Below, one piece after another: positions 18,879-30,213 of a DNA stretch of 64,000 nt. Made by a program: the position numbers and the translations under genes. Numbering within the stretch: position 1 is the stretch's first letter; each line of letters begins with the position of its first letter. Source of the stretch: Neobacillus pocheonensis (lineage in GTDB: Bacteria > Bacillota > Bacilli > Bacillales > Cytobacillaceae); assembly GCA_023702235.1 (NCBI GenBank), contig JAMQCR010000001.1, positions 3,100,001 to 3,164,000 of the forward strand, given 5' to 3'. Under the pieces are notes generated by a model that worked only from the letters and a program-made list of their open reading frames with translations, was not told where the DNA came from and did no database searches.

Positions 18879-19922
18879 TTATTTTCCCACCTTCATATCA
18901 GGGAATTGAGCTTGACGTCTTTTTACAGCTTCTGGCGGTTCTACTTTTGGTGCATCAGGATGTAAGAGCCAAGTAGCTGCATAGTGTGTGTCAGAAACCT
19001 TAAAGAATGGAGGCTCTTGCTCCAAATCAATCTTCATTGCATATGGGTTACGAGGTGCAAAAGCATCTCCTTTTGGCGGATCCAAAAGGTCCGGAGGTGT
19101 TCCCGGAATCGAGAATAATTCCTCATCGTTTGTTTCTAAATCAGGCATTGAGCTAATTAAACCCCAAGTGTATGGGTGTTGAGGATTATAGAAAATTTCA
19201 TCAGCTGTTCCAATTTCAACAATCTTTCCACCATACATGACGGCAACACGATCGGCTACATTCGCAACTACACCAAGATCGTGGGTAATGAAGATAATCG
19301 ATGTATCAATTTTCTTTTGCAAGTCCTTCATTAGTTCTATAATTTGTGCTTGAATTGTTACATCCAGTGCAGTTGTAGGCTCGTCAGCAATTAAGACTTT
19401 CGGATTACATGCTAACGCTATCGCAATAACAACCCTTTGTCTCATCCCACCTGAAAATTGATGTGGATATTGATCAACGCGGATTTCTGGTTTAGGAATT
19501 CCAACTAGTTTTAATAAATCAATTGCTCTTTCTTTTGCTGCTGATTTTCTCATGTTCTGATGCTTTATTAGTGGTTCCATGATTTGGTTGCCAATTTTCA
19601 TTGTTGGATTTAAAGATGTCATTGGATCTTGAAAAATCATTGAAATATCATGACCACGAATTTTTTGCATTTGTTTTTCTTTTAGCTTTGTTAAGTCTTT
19701 GCCGTCAAAAAGGATTTCACCCTTTTTAATTTCTGAGTTACCTTCAGGAAGTAAGCGCATAATCGATTTGGTTGTAACAGATTTTCCAGAACCAGACTCG
19801 CCAACAATTGCTAATGTTTCACCTTTGTATAAATCAAAGTTGACACCTCTTATGGCTTTTACTTCACCAGCAAAGGTGTGGAAGGATATATTTAAATCTT
19901 GTATTTGTAAAATTTTCTCCAC
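18879..19922 (-). CDS. oppD: Oligopeptide ABC transporter ATP-binding protein OppD
   Basis: Second ATPase of the permease. It shows Walker A GESGSGKSV, signature FSGGMRQRVVIA and Walker B VLIADEP, followed by the FAPRNPYAM-type C-terminal region of the OppD/DppD group. The paralogue AppD in this window keeps a Cys-containing segment here that OppD lacks. 347 aa. Its stop is directly followed by oppF and it lies 17 bases after oppC. Confidence 0.95.
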   Translation of the reverse strand: MEKILQIQDLNISFHTFAGEVKAIRGVNFDLYKGETLAIVGESGSGKSVTTKSIMRLLPEGNSEIKKGEILFDGKDLTKLKEKQMQKIRGHDISMIFQDPMTSLNPTMKIGNQIMEPLIKHQNMRKSAAKERAIDLLKLVGIPKPEIRVDQYPHQFSGGMRQRVVIAIALACNPKVLIADEPTTALDVTIQAQIIELMKDLQKKIDTSIIFITHDLGVVANVADRVAVMYGGKIVEIGTADEIFYNPQHPYTWGLISSMPDLETNDEELFSIPGTPPDLLDPPKGDAFAPRNPYAMKIDLEQEPPFFKVSDTHYAATWLLHPDAPKVEPPEAVKRRQAQFPDMKVGK

Positions 19923-19939
19923 TATAAATCCCCTGCCTT

Positions 19940-20968
19940 CTAATCGCGCATTTTTGGATCTAACGCATCTCGTAATCCATCTGCAATTAAGTTAAATACA
20001 ATCATAATAAGGGAAATCATAACAGCTGGTATTATCATCTGATATGGAAAAGCAATCATTGATGTAAAGCCATCATTGATTAATGTACCAAGAGAAGCCT
20101 TTGGCTCTTGTAATCCTAGTCCAATAAAACTTAAAAATGCTTCAAAGAAAATCGCATTTGGGATTGAAAACATTGTATTTATGATAATAATTCCAAACAT
20201 ATTTGGAATCATATGTTTGAAAATAATCGATTTATCTGAAGCCCCTAATGTTTTAGCTGCAAGCACATACTCTTGGTTTTTTAATTTTAATACTTGGGCA
20301 CGCACAACACGAGCCATACTTGTCCAGCCAGTAATAGAGATAGCAATAATAATCGGAGTTATCCCAGGCTTAAGAACAAGAATCATCAATACTACTACAA
20401 TTAAGTTAGGAATCCCCATAATAACTTCCACTATCCGCTGCATGATATTATCTATGCGTCCCCCAATATAACCAGAAAAAGCCCCATATGAAACCCCGAT
20501 GAGCATATCCATGAATGCTGCAACAAATGCAATTAATAGTGAAATTTGTGTACCTTTCCAAATACGAGCAAAAATATCTCGGCCTAGGCCATCTGTACCA
20601 AACCAGTAATATTCCTTAACATTTCCCGTTTCGTATGGATGAATAACTGTTCCATCTTTTCTTGTTAGTTCACCATTGAAGGGAAGCCAACTAACATGTT
20701 CTAGTCCTTGAATACGAGGTGGTAAATTTGCGTGCGCAACATTTTGGGTGTCGTAAGCATATGGCGTTAAAAAGGGTCCGACAAAAGCCATAATGATTAA
20801 AATGACCATTATAAATAAACTTACAACTGCCCCTTTATTTTTACGAACTCGAAGCCATGAGTCTTGCCAAAAATTTAAACTTGGCTTGGAAATCTTTTCA
20901 CTTTTTGATAAATCAACATGGGCTGGGGCAAACAAATCTTTTGAGATATTTTGTTCTTTGTTGATCAC
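19940..20968 (-). CDS. oppC: Oligopeptide ABC transporter permease OppC
   Basis: Inner-membrane permease subunit. One N-terminal helix after a ~45-residue cytosolic tail, a long external loop (about residues 70-130), then the BPD_transp_1 domain with the EAA-type loop (AAKTLGASDKSIIFKHMIPN) that contacts the ATPases. 342 aa. Its start overlaps the oppB stop by four bases. Confidence 0.95.
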   Translation of the reverse strand: MINKEQNISKDLFAPAHVDLSKSEKISKPSLNFWQDSWLRVRKNKGAVVSLFIMVILIIMAFVGPFLTPYAYDTQNVAHANLPPRIQGLEHVSWLPFNGELTRKDGTVIHPYETGNVKEYYWFGTDGLGRDIFARIWKGTQISLLIAFVAAFMDMLIGVSYGAFSGYIGGRIDNIMQRIVEVIMGIPNLIVVVLMILVLKPGITPIIIAISITGWTSMARVVRAQVLKLKNQEYVLAAKTLGASDKSIIFKHMIPNMFGIIIINTMFSIPNAIFFEAFLSFIGLGLQEPKASLGTLINDGFTSMIAFPYQMIIPAVMISLIMIVFNLIADGLRDALDPKMRD

Positions 20969-21897
20969 TTAGATTTCCCCCCCGAAATACGAATACGCGG
21001 ATCAATGATTCCATAAAGAATATCAACCACTAATATAATGACAACAAATGCGGCGGCGAATAAAATCGAAGTCCCCATGATAACTGGGTAATCATTAACC
21101 GCAATCGATTTTACAAATTGTTCTCCTAACCCAGGAATTCCGAAGATTTTCTCAATTACTAGTGATCCTGTCATTAATGCTACCGCTAATGGTCCTAAAA
21201 CAGTGATGACGGGAATTAAAGCATTTCTTAATGCATGCTTTACACTAATCTGAAAATAACTTGCACCCTTAGCTTTTGCTAAGGTTATATAGTCGGAACC
21301 TAAAACATCGATCATTTCAGTCCGCATAAAACGAGCAGCAATTGCTATTACAAACATTGAAAGGGCAATTGTAGGAAGGACTGTATATTCTGGTCCCTGC
21401 CAGAACATAACAGGAAACCAACCTAATTTCACCGCAACATAATATTGAAGCAATCCTGCAAATACGAAGTTAGGGATTGACTTTCCAATAACAGCAATTA
21501 GAGTTGATCCATAATCAACCCATGTATTTTGCTTAAGAGCAGCAAAAACACCTAATATGATACCTATAATTGTTCCAAAAATCATAGCTTCCAAACCTAA
21601 AGTGGCTGATGGGCCAATTCGTAACGCTAGAAGCTTAGTAACAGGGGTATTATCAAATTGAAAGGAGACTCCTAAATCACCTTTGACCATATTCACCAAA
21701 TAGCGTACATATTGAACTGGTACCGGGTCATTTAAGCCGTATTTAGTTTGCATAATGGCAAGCTGCTCATGTGTGAGTTTTTCTGCATTATTAAAGGGAG
21801 TACCTGGAATAAGCTTCATGAGGAAAAAGGAAACTGATACAACGATGAACAGGGTTATAATCATATAGAGAATACGTTGTAAAATGTACTTTGCCAT
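20965..21897 (-). CDS. oppB: Oligopeptide ABC transporter permease OppB
   Basis: Partner permease subunit, 310 aa, with six predicted membrane helices and the EAA loop (AKAKGASYFQISVKHALRN). The GTPFNN segment near residue 33 is the usual external start of OppB. AGGTGGGAG precedes ATG. A large hairpin separates it from oppA, so its expression is probably lower than that of the binding protein. Confidence 0.95.
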   Translation of the reverse strand: MAKYILQRILYMIITLFIVVSVSFFLMKLIPGTPFNNAEKLTHEQLAIMQTKYGLNDPVPVQYVRYLVNMVKGDLGVSFQFDNTPVTKLLALRIGPSATLGLEAMIFGTIIGIILGVFAALKQNTWVDYGSTLIAVIGKSIPNFVFAGLLQYYVAVKLGWFPVMFWQGPEYTVLPTIALSMFVIAIAARFMRTEMIDVLGSDYITLAKAKGASYFQISVKHALRNALIPVITVLGPLAVALMTGSLVIEKIFGIPGLGEQFVKSIAVNDYPVIMGTSILFAAAFVVIILVVDILYGIIDPRIRISGGKSK

Positions 21898-21955
21898 TCT
21901 CCCACCTCCTAATTGATTGATAATTCGTCATTTTCCGACAATTCAGATACAGGTA

Positions 21956-21991
21956 GAAAGAGAGTATATTTCAAAGAATATACTCTCTTTC
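21956..21991 (-). terminator. Intra-operon hairpin between oppA and oppB
   Basis: Fifteen-pair perfect stem (GAAAGAGAGTATATT with its complement, six-base loop) without a good T run after it on the minus strand. Such elements usually protect the 3' end of the oppA message or allow partial read-through, so that the binding protein is made in excess. Confidence 0.75.
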
Positions 21992-22008
21992 TATTTCATT
22001 GGTATCTG

Positions 22009-23685
22009 TTATTTCTTTGTATTTACAATCTGAATCCATTGTAAACTGTAGTCAGGACCAATTGCATGAGTTACATAACCTTTTACTTTGCTGTTAATTA
22101 AAAGGTTAGCAGAACGTTGGTACATTGGAGCTATTGCAGCATCGTCATCTAGAACAATTTTTTCAGCATCTTGAAGAACTTTCCAGCGTTTTGCCGGCTC
22201 AGTTGCTAATGTTGTTTGAGCTTGTTTAATCATGTCATCCACTTTGGAATTTGAGTAGCTCATGTGGTTTTGCTGGCTGTCAGTTGTCCATAAATCCATG
22301 AACGTCATTGGATCTTGATAGTCTGGACCCCAACCGCTCATCAAAATATCATATTGTTGTTTATCTTCACGATCTAAGCGAATTTTGAAAGGAACACTTT
22401 CAATATTTACAGTTAAACCAGGGAGATTCTTTTCTAATTGATCTTTAATGAAAGCATCCGTTTTCTTAGAAGATGATGTATCTTGACCAACATAAGAGAA
22501 AGTTAATTTCGTTTGGCCAATTTCAGCTAAACCTTTTTTCCAGTATTCTAAAGCTTTTGCTTTGTCAGTTTTTAGATACGTGCCAGTATCAGCGCGGAAG
22601 TCTTTACCGTTAAAATTAACGAAGCTTTTTGGAACGATATAGTCAGCTGGTATTGATCCATTTGCCAATACGTCTTTAGTTAAAGCATTTTTGTCTATTG
22701 ACATGGCTAGAGCTTTACGAATATTTACGTTTTTCAATGCAGCATTTTTTTCGTTAAATTTTAACCAAAAAATAGTAGGCTGCTGGTATGTGTATAGATT
22801 CTTTGAACCTGTATATTGGGAAAGAATCGCAGGGTCAGCAAGTTTTGGTGTAATATCTGTCTGACCAGCTTCAAACGCATTTGCAGAAGCTTGACTGTCT
22901 TTAGATACGTTAAAGTTTACTTGTGTTAGACTAACTGATTTGGCATTCCAATAAGAATCATTCTTTACAAGAGTCCATTCAGTTGCTTGAGGGCCATCCC
23001 ATTTAGTCAATTTAAATGGTCCATTGTAAAGGATGTGTGCGGCATCCTTAGCATAGTCCTTACCTTGAGCTTCTACATATTTTTGATTTTGCGGATATAA
23101 TACTGGGAATGCAATATAAGTTGCAAAGTATGGAATTGGTCTTGCTAAGTCAACTTCAAGTGTGTAATCATCAATTGCTTTGACACCTAGGTCAGTAACA
23201 GGTTTAGCTTTGTTCATAATTTCATGTGCATTCTTGATTGTTCCATCCACGTAATAAGCATATGGAGAGGCATTATTAGGATCAACCACACGCTGCCATG
23301 CATAGACAAAGTCATGTGCAGTAACAGGGTCACCGTTAGACCATTTTATATCTTTTTTCAATTTAATTGTATAAACTGTTTTGTCAGCGTTTGCAACTGG
23401 CGCACCCGCAGCAACACCATTGATTATTTTTTGATTCGGGTCAAGACGGTATAAACCTTCGTTTACAGCGTTCAAGATTGTGAAGCTTAAAACGTCTTGA
23501 GACAAAGCACTATCCATTGATGGAATTTCAGCTGTCTCAAGAACATTTAGTACTTGATCAGGTGCTTTCTCAGCAGTTTTTGTTGATGTACCGTTGTCTT
23601 GCGTTTTATTACTAGAGCATGCTGCTAAGAACATACTAAGTACTAGCGATAAAACTAAAAGTAGTGAAAGTTTTGATTTCTTCAC
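22009..23685 (-). CDS. oppA: Oligopeptide-binding lipoprotein OppA
   Basis: Peptide-binding protein anchored to the outer face of the membrane. The signal peptide ends in the lipobox LAAC (Cys at about residue 23), followed by a Ser/Thr/Asn linker and the SBP_bac_5 fold (558 aa in total). The GTG start has GGGAGGTC upstream. It is the first gene of oppABCDF. A -10 hexamer TATAAT at 23733-23738 (minus strand) and a CodY-like site just downstream of it suggest control by nutrient status. Confidence 0.95.
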   Translation of the reverse strand: MKKSKLSLLLVLSLVLSMFLAACSSNKTQDNGTSTKTAEKAPDQVLNVLETAEIPSMDSALSQDVLSFTILNAVNEGLYRLDPNQKIINGVAAGAPVANADKTVYTIKLKKDIKWSNGDPVTAHDFVYAWQRVVDPNNASPYAYYVDGTIKNAHEIMNKAKPVTDLGVKAIDDYTLEVDLARPIPYFATYIAFPVLYPQNQKYVEAQGKDYAKDAAHILYNGPFKLTKWDGPQATEWTLVKNDSYWNAKSVSLTQVNFNVSKDSQASANAFEAGQTDITPKLADPAILSQYTGSKNLYTYQQPTIFWLKFNEKNAALKNVNIRKALAMSIDKNALTKDVLANGSIPADYIVPKSFVNFNGKDFRADTGTYLKTDKAKALEYWKKGLAEIGQTKLTFSYVGQDTSSSKKTDAFIKDQLEKNLPGLTVNIESVPFKIRLDREDKQQYDILMSGWGPDYQDPMTFMDLWTTDSQQNHMSYSNSKVDDMIKQAQTTLATEPAKRWKVLQDAEKIVLDDDAAIAPMYQRSANLLINSKVKGYVTHAIGPDYSLQWIQIVNTKK

Positions 23686-23704
23686 TAGTAGACCTCCCTT
23701 TTCT

Positions 23705-23719
23705 ATTATTCTGAAAAAT
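23705..23719. promoter_or_regulatory. Possible CodY site at the oppA promoter
   Basis: Read on the minus strand, ATTTTTCAGAATAAT matches the 15-base CodY consensus AATTTTCAGAAAATT with three mismatches. It lies 14-28 bases downstream of a TATAAT -10, where a repressor would block the start of transcription. CodY control of opp-type operons is known in low-GC Gram-positives; this site is a candidate. Confidence 0.4.
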
Positions 23720-23907
23720 TACTACATTCCCTATTATACATTTTTTCAATTAATTGTACATTACTTTTTAGAAATAAAATTTACTGATTAGAAACAATTT
23801 TTACTCAACCATTACAAAATCCTGTGATATAATTTATTTTTACATTCATTTTTTGCTTAATAGAGCAACGCTTTAACCTATTAAATCAACGTTTTGGGGG
23901 TTTTTAT

Positions 23908-24273
23908 ATGAAATTCCAGTTAAAGAAAAGACTTCTAATTTTAGCTTCCTTTCAATTAGGTATATTGTTCATTTCTTTTTTGATTATTCATAAGATTACA
24001 TTATTAAGCTATATCAATATATCATTTTACATTTCAGCTGCACTTCTTTTCACATCCTTACTAATTTATACAATTAATACTGGATTTTTTGATGTGATGT
24101 CAAAGTCATTGAATCTTGCTTTTACAAGAGGAAATGGTAAAAGAAGATTTGAAGACATTCCATCACTATCTGAGTTAGTAACCATTAGCCAAAAACCTTT
24201 ACTCTTTTACGGCTCTATCACAGGACTATGTATGCTAATTGCTCTTTTCTTTTATTATATTTTGCGTACTTGA
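23908..24273 (+). CDS. DUF3899 family membrane protein
   Basis: Conserved Bacillaceae membrane protein of 121 aa, function unknown. Three or four hydrophobic helices (about residues 8-26, 33-57 and 96-118) flank a basic loop (FTRGNGKRRFEDIPSLSEL). The segment ending SQKPLLFYGSITG is characteristic of DUF3899. A GGGGG-type ribosome site precedes ATG. It is divergent from oppA. Its stop codon overlaps the -35 box of the trpS leader. Confidence 0.72.
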   Translation: MKFQLKKRLLILASFQLGILFISFLIIHKITLLSYINISFYISAALLFTSLLIYTINTGFFDVMSKSLNLAFTRGNGKRRFEDIPSLSELVTISQKPLLFYGSITGLCMLIALFFYYILRT

Positions 24274-24298
24274 TTACCAATATACATTTCATTATAAT
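24270..24298 (+). promoter_or_regulatory. SigA promoter of the trpS T-box leader
   Basis: TTGATT, 17-base spacer, TATAAT. Transcription would start near 24305, just before the T-box leader. The -35 overlaps the stop codon of the DUF3899 gene. Confidence 0.75.
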
Positions 24299-24304
24299 AT
24301 TAAT

Positions 24305-24592
24305 AAATGAATAGTAGCTGTAAAGCGATGATAAAGAGTAGTACGTATTAACATTCGTTTTAGAGAGTTTGTGGATGGTGGAAACAAACACGAATCAATA
24401 CGGAATGGACTTTGGAGCTTCTTTCCAAACCTTTAAGGATAAAAGTAGTAGGATAGGACGCTTTCCTTGCGTTATAAGGATTCATAATCATTTTATAATT
24501 ATGAAGCTGAGTGACTCTTTTTGGAGTAATTTAGGGTGGTACCGCGAACCATTCGTCCCTATTTTTATGGGATGAATGGTTTTTTATTTTCA
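24305..24592 (+). ncRNA. T-box leader, tryptophan specifier, controlling trpS
   Basis: Classic T-box riboswitch. The AGAGAG stem I element is at 24362-24367, the specifier codon TGG (Trp) at 24406-24408 in the GGAATGGAC loop, and the T-box core AGGGTGGTACCGCG at 24533-24546. A 13-pair terminator (AACCATTCGTCCC with its partner ending at 24581) is followed by a T run. Uncharged tRNA-Trp would pair with the specifier and the T-box and favour the antiterminator, turning on trpS. The specifier agrees with the gene downstream. Confidence 0.95.
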
Positions 24593-24610
24593 CTTTTTTA
24601 GGAGGAATGA

Positions 24611-25603
<993 letters not shown>

Positions 25604-25618
25604 ATTTTTATAAAGATT

Positions 25619-25672
25619 AAAGCCTGATCCCAAAAAGGTATGTGTGTAATACCTTTTGGGTCAGGCTTTTAA
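25619..25672. terminator. trpS / yjbA terminator
   Basis: Long imperfect stem (about 20 pairs, AAAGCCTGA..CCC with GGG..TCAGGCTTT) ending in a T run; convergent genes trpS and yjbA share it. Confidence 0.88.
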
Positions 25673-26415
25673 TTTACTTTTGGACCATGCTCCATTTCCC
25701 AAAGCTTTTCAAAGAATGGCTGCCCTTTTATTATATTTTCACAGAAAAATTCATGTCTTTTGGACCAACCAAATTTCGTCTCTTCGAATAATTGTTCCCA
25801 AGCGGCTTCAAAATTTAATTCTTGAATTGATGAATACCTTTCAGGACACCACTCCGTATACCAATAGCGGACTTCTGCTTCATTCTTTGAAGAATGAAGT
25901 TGGTCAAGTGCCATAAACAAAAGCTGTTTTAATTGTCGCTCTTTTCGCGTTAAACCTCTCATCAATTCTGGTTCAGGTGATAAAATATGGAAATCCTTCA
26001 TATCCTTTTGCTCATAAAAATGGTAAATTTGCGCTTCATGCGACTCAATCATTTCATAGACAAGTTGTTCTTGTCTTGGTATTAACCTACTTTTTCGAAT
26101 TGGGATATTATACCCTATCGTATCAATCGCTAGTATTCCTACTCCATCAGTAACCACAAAACAATAGTCAAGCTGGACTCTCTCATGGTTTTTTCTTAAA
26201 TAAGCCTTTTGAAAAATATCATCTAGAAGTTGCTGAGGTAATTCTGAGAGATCGTTCTCGATATAGCTAAATAGAAGCGGTTCAACTTTTAAAAGTGGAA
26301 CTTGATCTAATAGTTCGACCCCATCATCCTTACGCCATTCATGGAAGTGGCAGACATTATATCCGTTTTCTTCACCCTCAAACCAATTTACCCAAACATC
26401 ATGAAGATACAACAT
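25669..26415 (-). CDS. yjbA: UPF0736 family protein YjbA
   Basis: Conserved Bacillaceae protein of 248 aa, unknown function, soluble and acidic. It belongs to UPF0736 by its N-terminal [20 protein letters not shown] segment and the [19 protein letters not shown] region. The upstream in-frame GTG AGG GGT is the ribosome site, so the start is put at MLYLHDV. It lies between trpS and appC as in B. subtilis. Confidence 0.88.
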   Translation of the reverse strand: MLYLHDVWVNWFEGEENGYNVCHFHEWRKDDGVELLDQVPLLKVEPLLFSYIENDLSELPQQLLDDIFQKAYLRKNHERVQLDYCFVVTDGVGILAIDTIGYNIPIRKSRLIPRQEQLVYEMIESHEAQIYHFYEQKDMKDFHILSPEPELMRGLTRKERQLKQLLFMALDQLHSSKNEAEVRYWYTEWCPERYSSIQELNFEAAWEQLFEETKFGWSKRHEFFCENIIKGQPFFEKLWEMEHGPKVN

Positions 26416-26524
26416 TGTACAACCCCTCACTTCAAGAAACTGTTTGTCAATCAGTATGGGCAGACCTAAGTTAAATTATTCCTTTATATATATTTTGCTC
26501 CAGTTATTGTTTATTACTACCACA

Positions 26525-26556
26525 ACAAAAAATCCACCATTTTTTAATGGTAGATT
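26525..26556 (-). terminator. app operon terminator
   Basis: Ten-pair stem AATCTACCAT / ATGGTGGATT (one G-T pair) with a six-base loop and six T on the minus strand, immediately after the appC stop. Confidence 0.8.
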
Positions 26557-27468
26557 CTATCTTCTTGATTTTGGATTGAGAGCATCTTTTAAGCCTTCTC
26601 CGATAAAGTTAATCGATAAAATAGTGATGGTGATAATCAATGCTGGTGGTATCCAAATCCACCATTTAAATTGCAGAACGTCTGGTTCGCTTGCTGATGA
26701 AAGCATATTTCCCCAGCTTGGGACCTCTTGTGGAACACCAAATCCAAGGAAACTTAAGCCTGACTCAGCTACAATCATCGTAGCAAAGGTAATTGTTGCT
26801 TGAACAATAATCGTGGATAGGACATTAGGTAAAAGATGCTTCATAATAACCTTGGCAGGTGAACAGCCAATTGAAATGGCAGCAATGATATACTCATTTT
26901 CCTTTTCAGAAAGGATTTTACTTCGAACGATTCGAGCAATTCCGCCCCAGCTAAGAAAGCTTATTACTCCAATTAAAACCCATAAACTCGATACTTTGCC
27001 GAATAGAATTGCGTTTAAAACAATAACAAAGACAAGAAAAGGAAAGTTCAAGACGAAGTCAGTAAATCTCATTAATAAATGATCAACAATACCCCCAAAA
27101 TAGCCAGCAATGGAACCAACTAAGGTTCCCAATAAAATAGAAAAAAGTGTACAAGAAATTCCTACTAACAAAGAGATGCGTCCACCATAAAGTAATCTTG
27201 TAAATACATCCCGTCCACTTTTATCTGTTCCTAGCCAATGTACGCCAGATGGTTTCAATGACATCTGACCAATGTTAATTCTTGTAATATCAGCGGTAGT
27301 AATGTATGGAGCAAGAATAGAAAGGATTGAAACAATAATCAAAAAGATCAGGCTTATAACAGATAATTTATTCTTTTTAAACTTCTTTCGGGCAATCGCT
27401 AAGGGTGACGAACTTTTTTTCGGTGTGATATTTTTTACTTTTGACTCACTTCGAGTTACAATTTCCAT
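26557..27468 (-). CDS. appC: Oligopeptide ABC transporter permease AppC
   Basis: Permease of the second peptide transporter. It has a basic cytosolic N-terminus, one membrane helix, a short external loop and the BPD_transp_1 domain with the EAA loop (AAISIGCSPAKVIMKHLLPN). 303 aa. Last gene of appDFABC, ten bases after appB. Compared with OppC in this window it lacks the long external loop. Confidence 0.94.
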   Translation of the reverse strand: MEIVTRSESKVKNITPKKSSSPLAIARKKFKKNKLSVISLIFLIIVSILSILAPYITTADITRINIGQMSLKPSGVHWLGTDKSGRDVFTRLLYGGRISLLVGISCTLFSILLGTLVGSIAGYFGGIVDHLLMRFTDFVLNFPFLVFVIVLNAILFGKVSSLWVLIGVISFLSWGGIARIVRSKILSEKENEYIIAAISIGCSPAKVIMKHLLPNVLSTIIVQATITFATMIVAESGLSFLGFGVPQEVPSWGNMLSSASEPDVLQFKWWIWIPPALIITITILSINFIGEGLKDALNPKSRR

Positions 27469-27478
27469 CTGATTCCTC

Positions 27479-28450
27479 CTAATCTAACCTGATTCTCGGA
27501 TCGACAACACCATATAAAATATCAGCAACGAGGTTACCAATTAGTGTTAAGAAAGAGAACATCATCGTCAGCGTCATTAAAACAGGATAATCCCTTGTTC
27601 CGACTGATTGAAGGAATAGTTGTCCAAGTCCAGGATAAGTAAAGATCGTTTCTGTGATAATTCCTCCACTTATTATAGCTACAATATCAAACCCTAAAAA
27701 AGTAATCAGTGGAATCATCGAATTTCTTAAAATATGGACATTATAAATCTTACTTTCTGGAGTTCCTTTTGCTCTTGCAGTACGAACAAAGTCTTTGCGG
27801 CTATTTTCAATAATATCATTTCGCAAAAATTGTGTATAACTAGCAATACTTAATAAACCAAGGACCAATGCTGGTAAAAATACGTGATGCAAGCGACTTA
27901 GCCACCATTCAAATGTACCATCTTCAACACGGATATCAACCGACCCATTTGATGGAAACCAATTTAGCTTAAAGGAAAATAAGAAAATAGCGAATACCCC
28001 AGCGATAAAAGCAGGAAGCGAATACCCTAGATAATTAAAAGCTCCTATTAGGTTATCCCCAATTGTATAAGGTTTTCGTCCTGCATACGACCCCATAAGG
28101 AATGATAGAAAATATGTAATTACTATTGATGAAATGCCCAGTAAGATTGTATTGGGAAGACGTTCATTAATGACTTCGGCAACACTAATTTTAAACCTTG
28201 TTGATTTTCCAAAATCTCCTTCAATGAAATGACTAATCCAACGAAAATACTGTTTTGGCATTGGATCATTATAGCCCAATTTTTCACGCATCTCAGTGAT
28301 ATATTTTGGATTTGTATTCCTAGGGTCGATTTCCCCAGTAAGTGAATCCCCTGGCATTAACTTTGCCAAGGAAAACACTACAATGGAGATAAGGAGTAAC
28401 ATTGGAATCATGCCCAATATTCTTCGAAATGCATACTTCAACATGTGCAT
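27479..28450 (-). CDS. appB: Oligopeptide ABC transporter permease AppB
   Basis: Partner permease, 323 aa, six membrane helices; EAA loop ARAKGTPESKIYNVHILRN. The start could be ATG at 28450 or the next Met two codons on (MLKYAFRR), which has AAGGAGAATGCAC just before it. Translationally close to appC and 25 bases after appA. Confidence 0.94.
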   Translation of the reverse strand: MHMLKYAFRRILGMIPMLLLISIVVFSLAKLMPGDSLTGEIDPRNTNPKYITEMREKLGYNDPMPKQYFRWISHFIEGDFGKSTRFKISVAEVINERLPNTILLGISSIVITYFLSFLMGSYAGRKPYTIGDNLIGAFNYLGYSLPAFIAGVFAIFLFSFKLNWFPSNGSVDIRVEDGTFEWWLSRLHHVFLPALVLGLLSIASYTQFLRNDIIENSRKDFVRTARAKGTPESKIYNVHILRNSMIPLITFLGFDIVAIISGGIITETIFTYPGLGQLFLQSVGTRDYPVLMTLTMMFSFLTLIGNLVADILYGVVDPRIRLD

Positions 28451-28475
28451 TCTCCTTGTCTATATGTTCGAATAA

Positions 28476-30181
28476 TTATTGAATCCACCAATTATTTGGG
28501 CGATTTTTACCAGAAACGTCGAAGGTAACACCATGAACACGCTTGTTTACTGCCATTGTTTCTTCAAGTTCAGCAATCGGTAACACAGGAAGTTCTTTCA
28601 TGAATAGCTTTTGCCACTCTACATATATATCTTTACGTTTTTTCGTATCGGTACCAACCACACTCATATCAGTTGCTTGATCCAACAATTTATCACTATC
28701 TGCATTTACCCAGCGGGCATAGTTCCAAACTGCATCAGACTTCCAAAGCGGTGATGGATCCGGATCGGAGCCAGTTGACCATCCGCCAAAAAATACTTCC
28801 ATTGAATTGTCAGACTTATCAAGCATATCGTAATATAGGTTTGCATCTATCATCGTTAGTTTTGTTTTTAAGCCCACGGCTTCCCAATATTGAGTCAACG
28901 CTTTGGCACGGGCTTCAAATGTTGGATTTTGAGTTTGATAGTGGCTAAAGTTGACAACAAATTTCTTACCATTAGGGTCTTCACGGAAACCATCACCGTC
29001 AACATCTTTATATCCCGCTTCATCCAATAATTTTTCTGCTTTTTTAGGATCGTATTGATATTGTTCAAGATCTTTGTTATCGGCTGCGATCCAGTGGTTT
29101 GTTGGCACCGGGCGGTTTACTGGCTTACCGACACCATAGAAGAAGGCATTTACCCATTCATCACGATTTATCGCATAGTACATCGCTTCACGAAGCAAAT
29201 CATTCTGATATTTAGGGTTGTTCATAACATTTTTCTTACCATCCCAGTATCCTAATTTGAAACCAACATAATAGTAGCTTAGTCCAGGATATTTGATCGT
29301 CTTAACATTAGATAGTGCAGATACTTGATCAATAATGCTTGGGTGGAATGCTGTCATGTCTATTGTGCCATTTTTTAGCTCCCCAACTGTTAAAGACGGA
29401 TCGATTACTTTCAAAATAATTTTTTCAATATGCGGCTTTCCACCAAAGTAATCATTAAAACGAGTCATTTCTACCGATTCACCAGGAACAATTTTTGTAA
29501 CTTTGTATGGTCCTAAACCTACAGGATTTGTCCGTACTTGTTTAGACGACAACATATCTTTAACAGCAACTCCTTGGAATTCTTTACGTGACATAGGATA
29601 TGTCCATAGGTTTTCCAAGTTGTTAACACGAGCTTTATCAAATGTGATTTGGATGTGGTAATCATCCATTACTTTAATCCCTTCGATTTTATCAGTCTTT
29701 TTAGCGTGAAAATCGGGAACTCCTAAAATATTTTGAACGTTGGAATAACGAGGACCTTCATAATCCTTGTCTGCAAGCACTTTCAATGCAAATTCCCAGT
29801 CTTTTACGGACAATTCTTCACCGTTTTGCCATTTAACGCCCTTTTTGATAGTAAAATTATAAACCTTATTATTTTTTGTTTCCCATGAGGCAATATTTGG
29901 CTGTGGCTTTAATTTATCATCGAATTTAATTAGATTTTCATCGATGAAATCAAGTACTTGAAAATCTGCGTCCACACCATAAAAGCCCATGTTAAATTTA
30001 CCCTCTGGGGCAGAGTCAAGTGAATATACTAATGTTCCGCCATCCTTTGGAATTTCAGCCGTTTGGCTATTCTTGGAACTATCCGTTTTCTTCGAACTTG
30101 CTTTGTCGCTGCTGCAAGCAACTAAAAAAATTGATAGAAATAGTGTTAGTGCAGCAAGCGAGAGCAAACTTTTTTTTTCAT
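28476..30181 (-). CDS. appA: Oligopeptide-binding lipoprotein AppA, 5' frameshift in an A-run
   Basis: Peptide-binding lipoprotein of the SBP_bac_5 family, about 568 aa. The lipobox is FLVAC, followed by a Ser/Lys/Thr linker. The long open frame begins only at TTG inside the signal peptide, without Lys residues. The true start is ATG at 30181 with AGGGGGAA upstream: if the nine-A run at 30170-30178 had ten A, the reading is MKKKSLLSLAALTLFLSIF, a perfect lipoprotein signal. So either a homopolymer miscall or a real phase-variation-like slip. In the appDFABC operon, between appF and appB. Confidence 0.92.
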
Positions 30182-30213
30182 TTTTTTCCCCCTAAAAGAT
30201 TGTCTTTTTCTTT

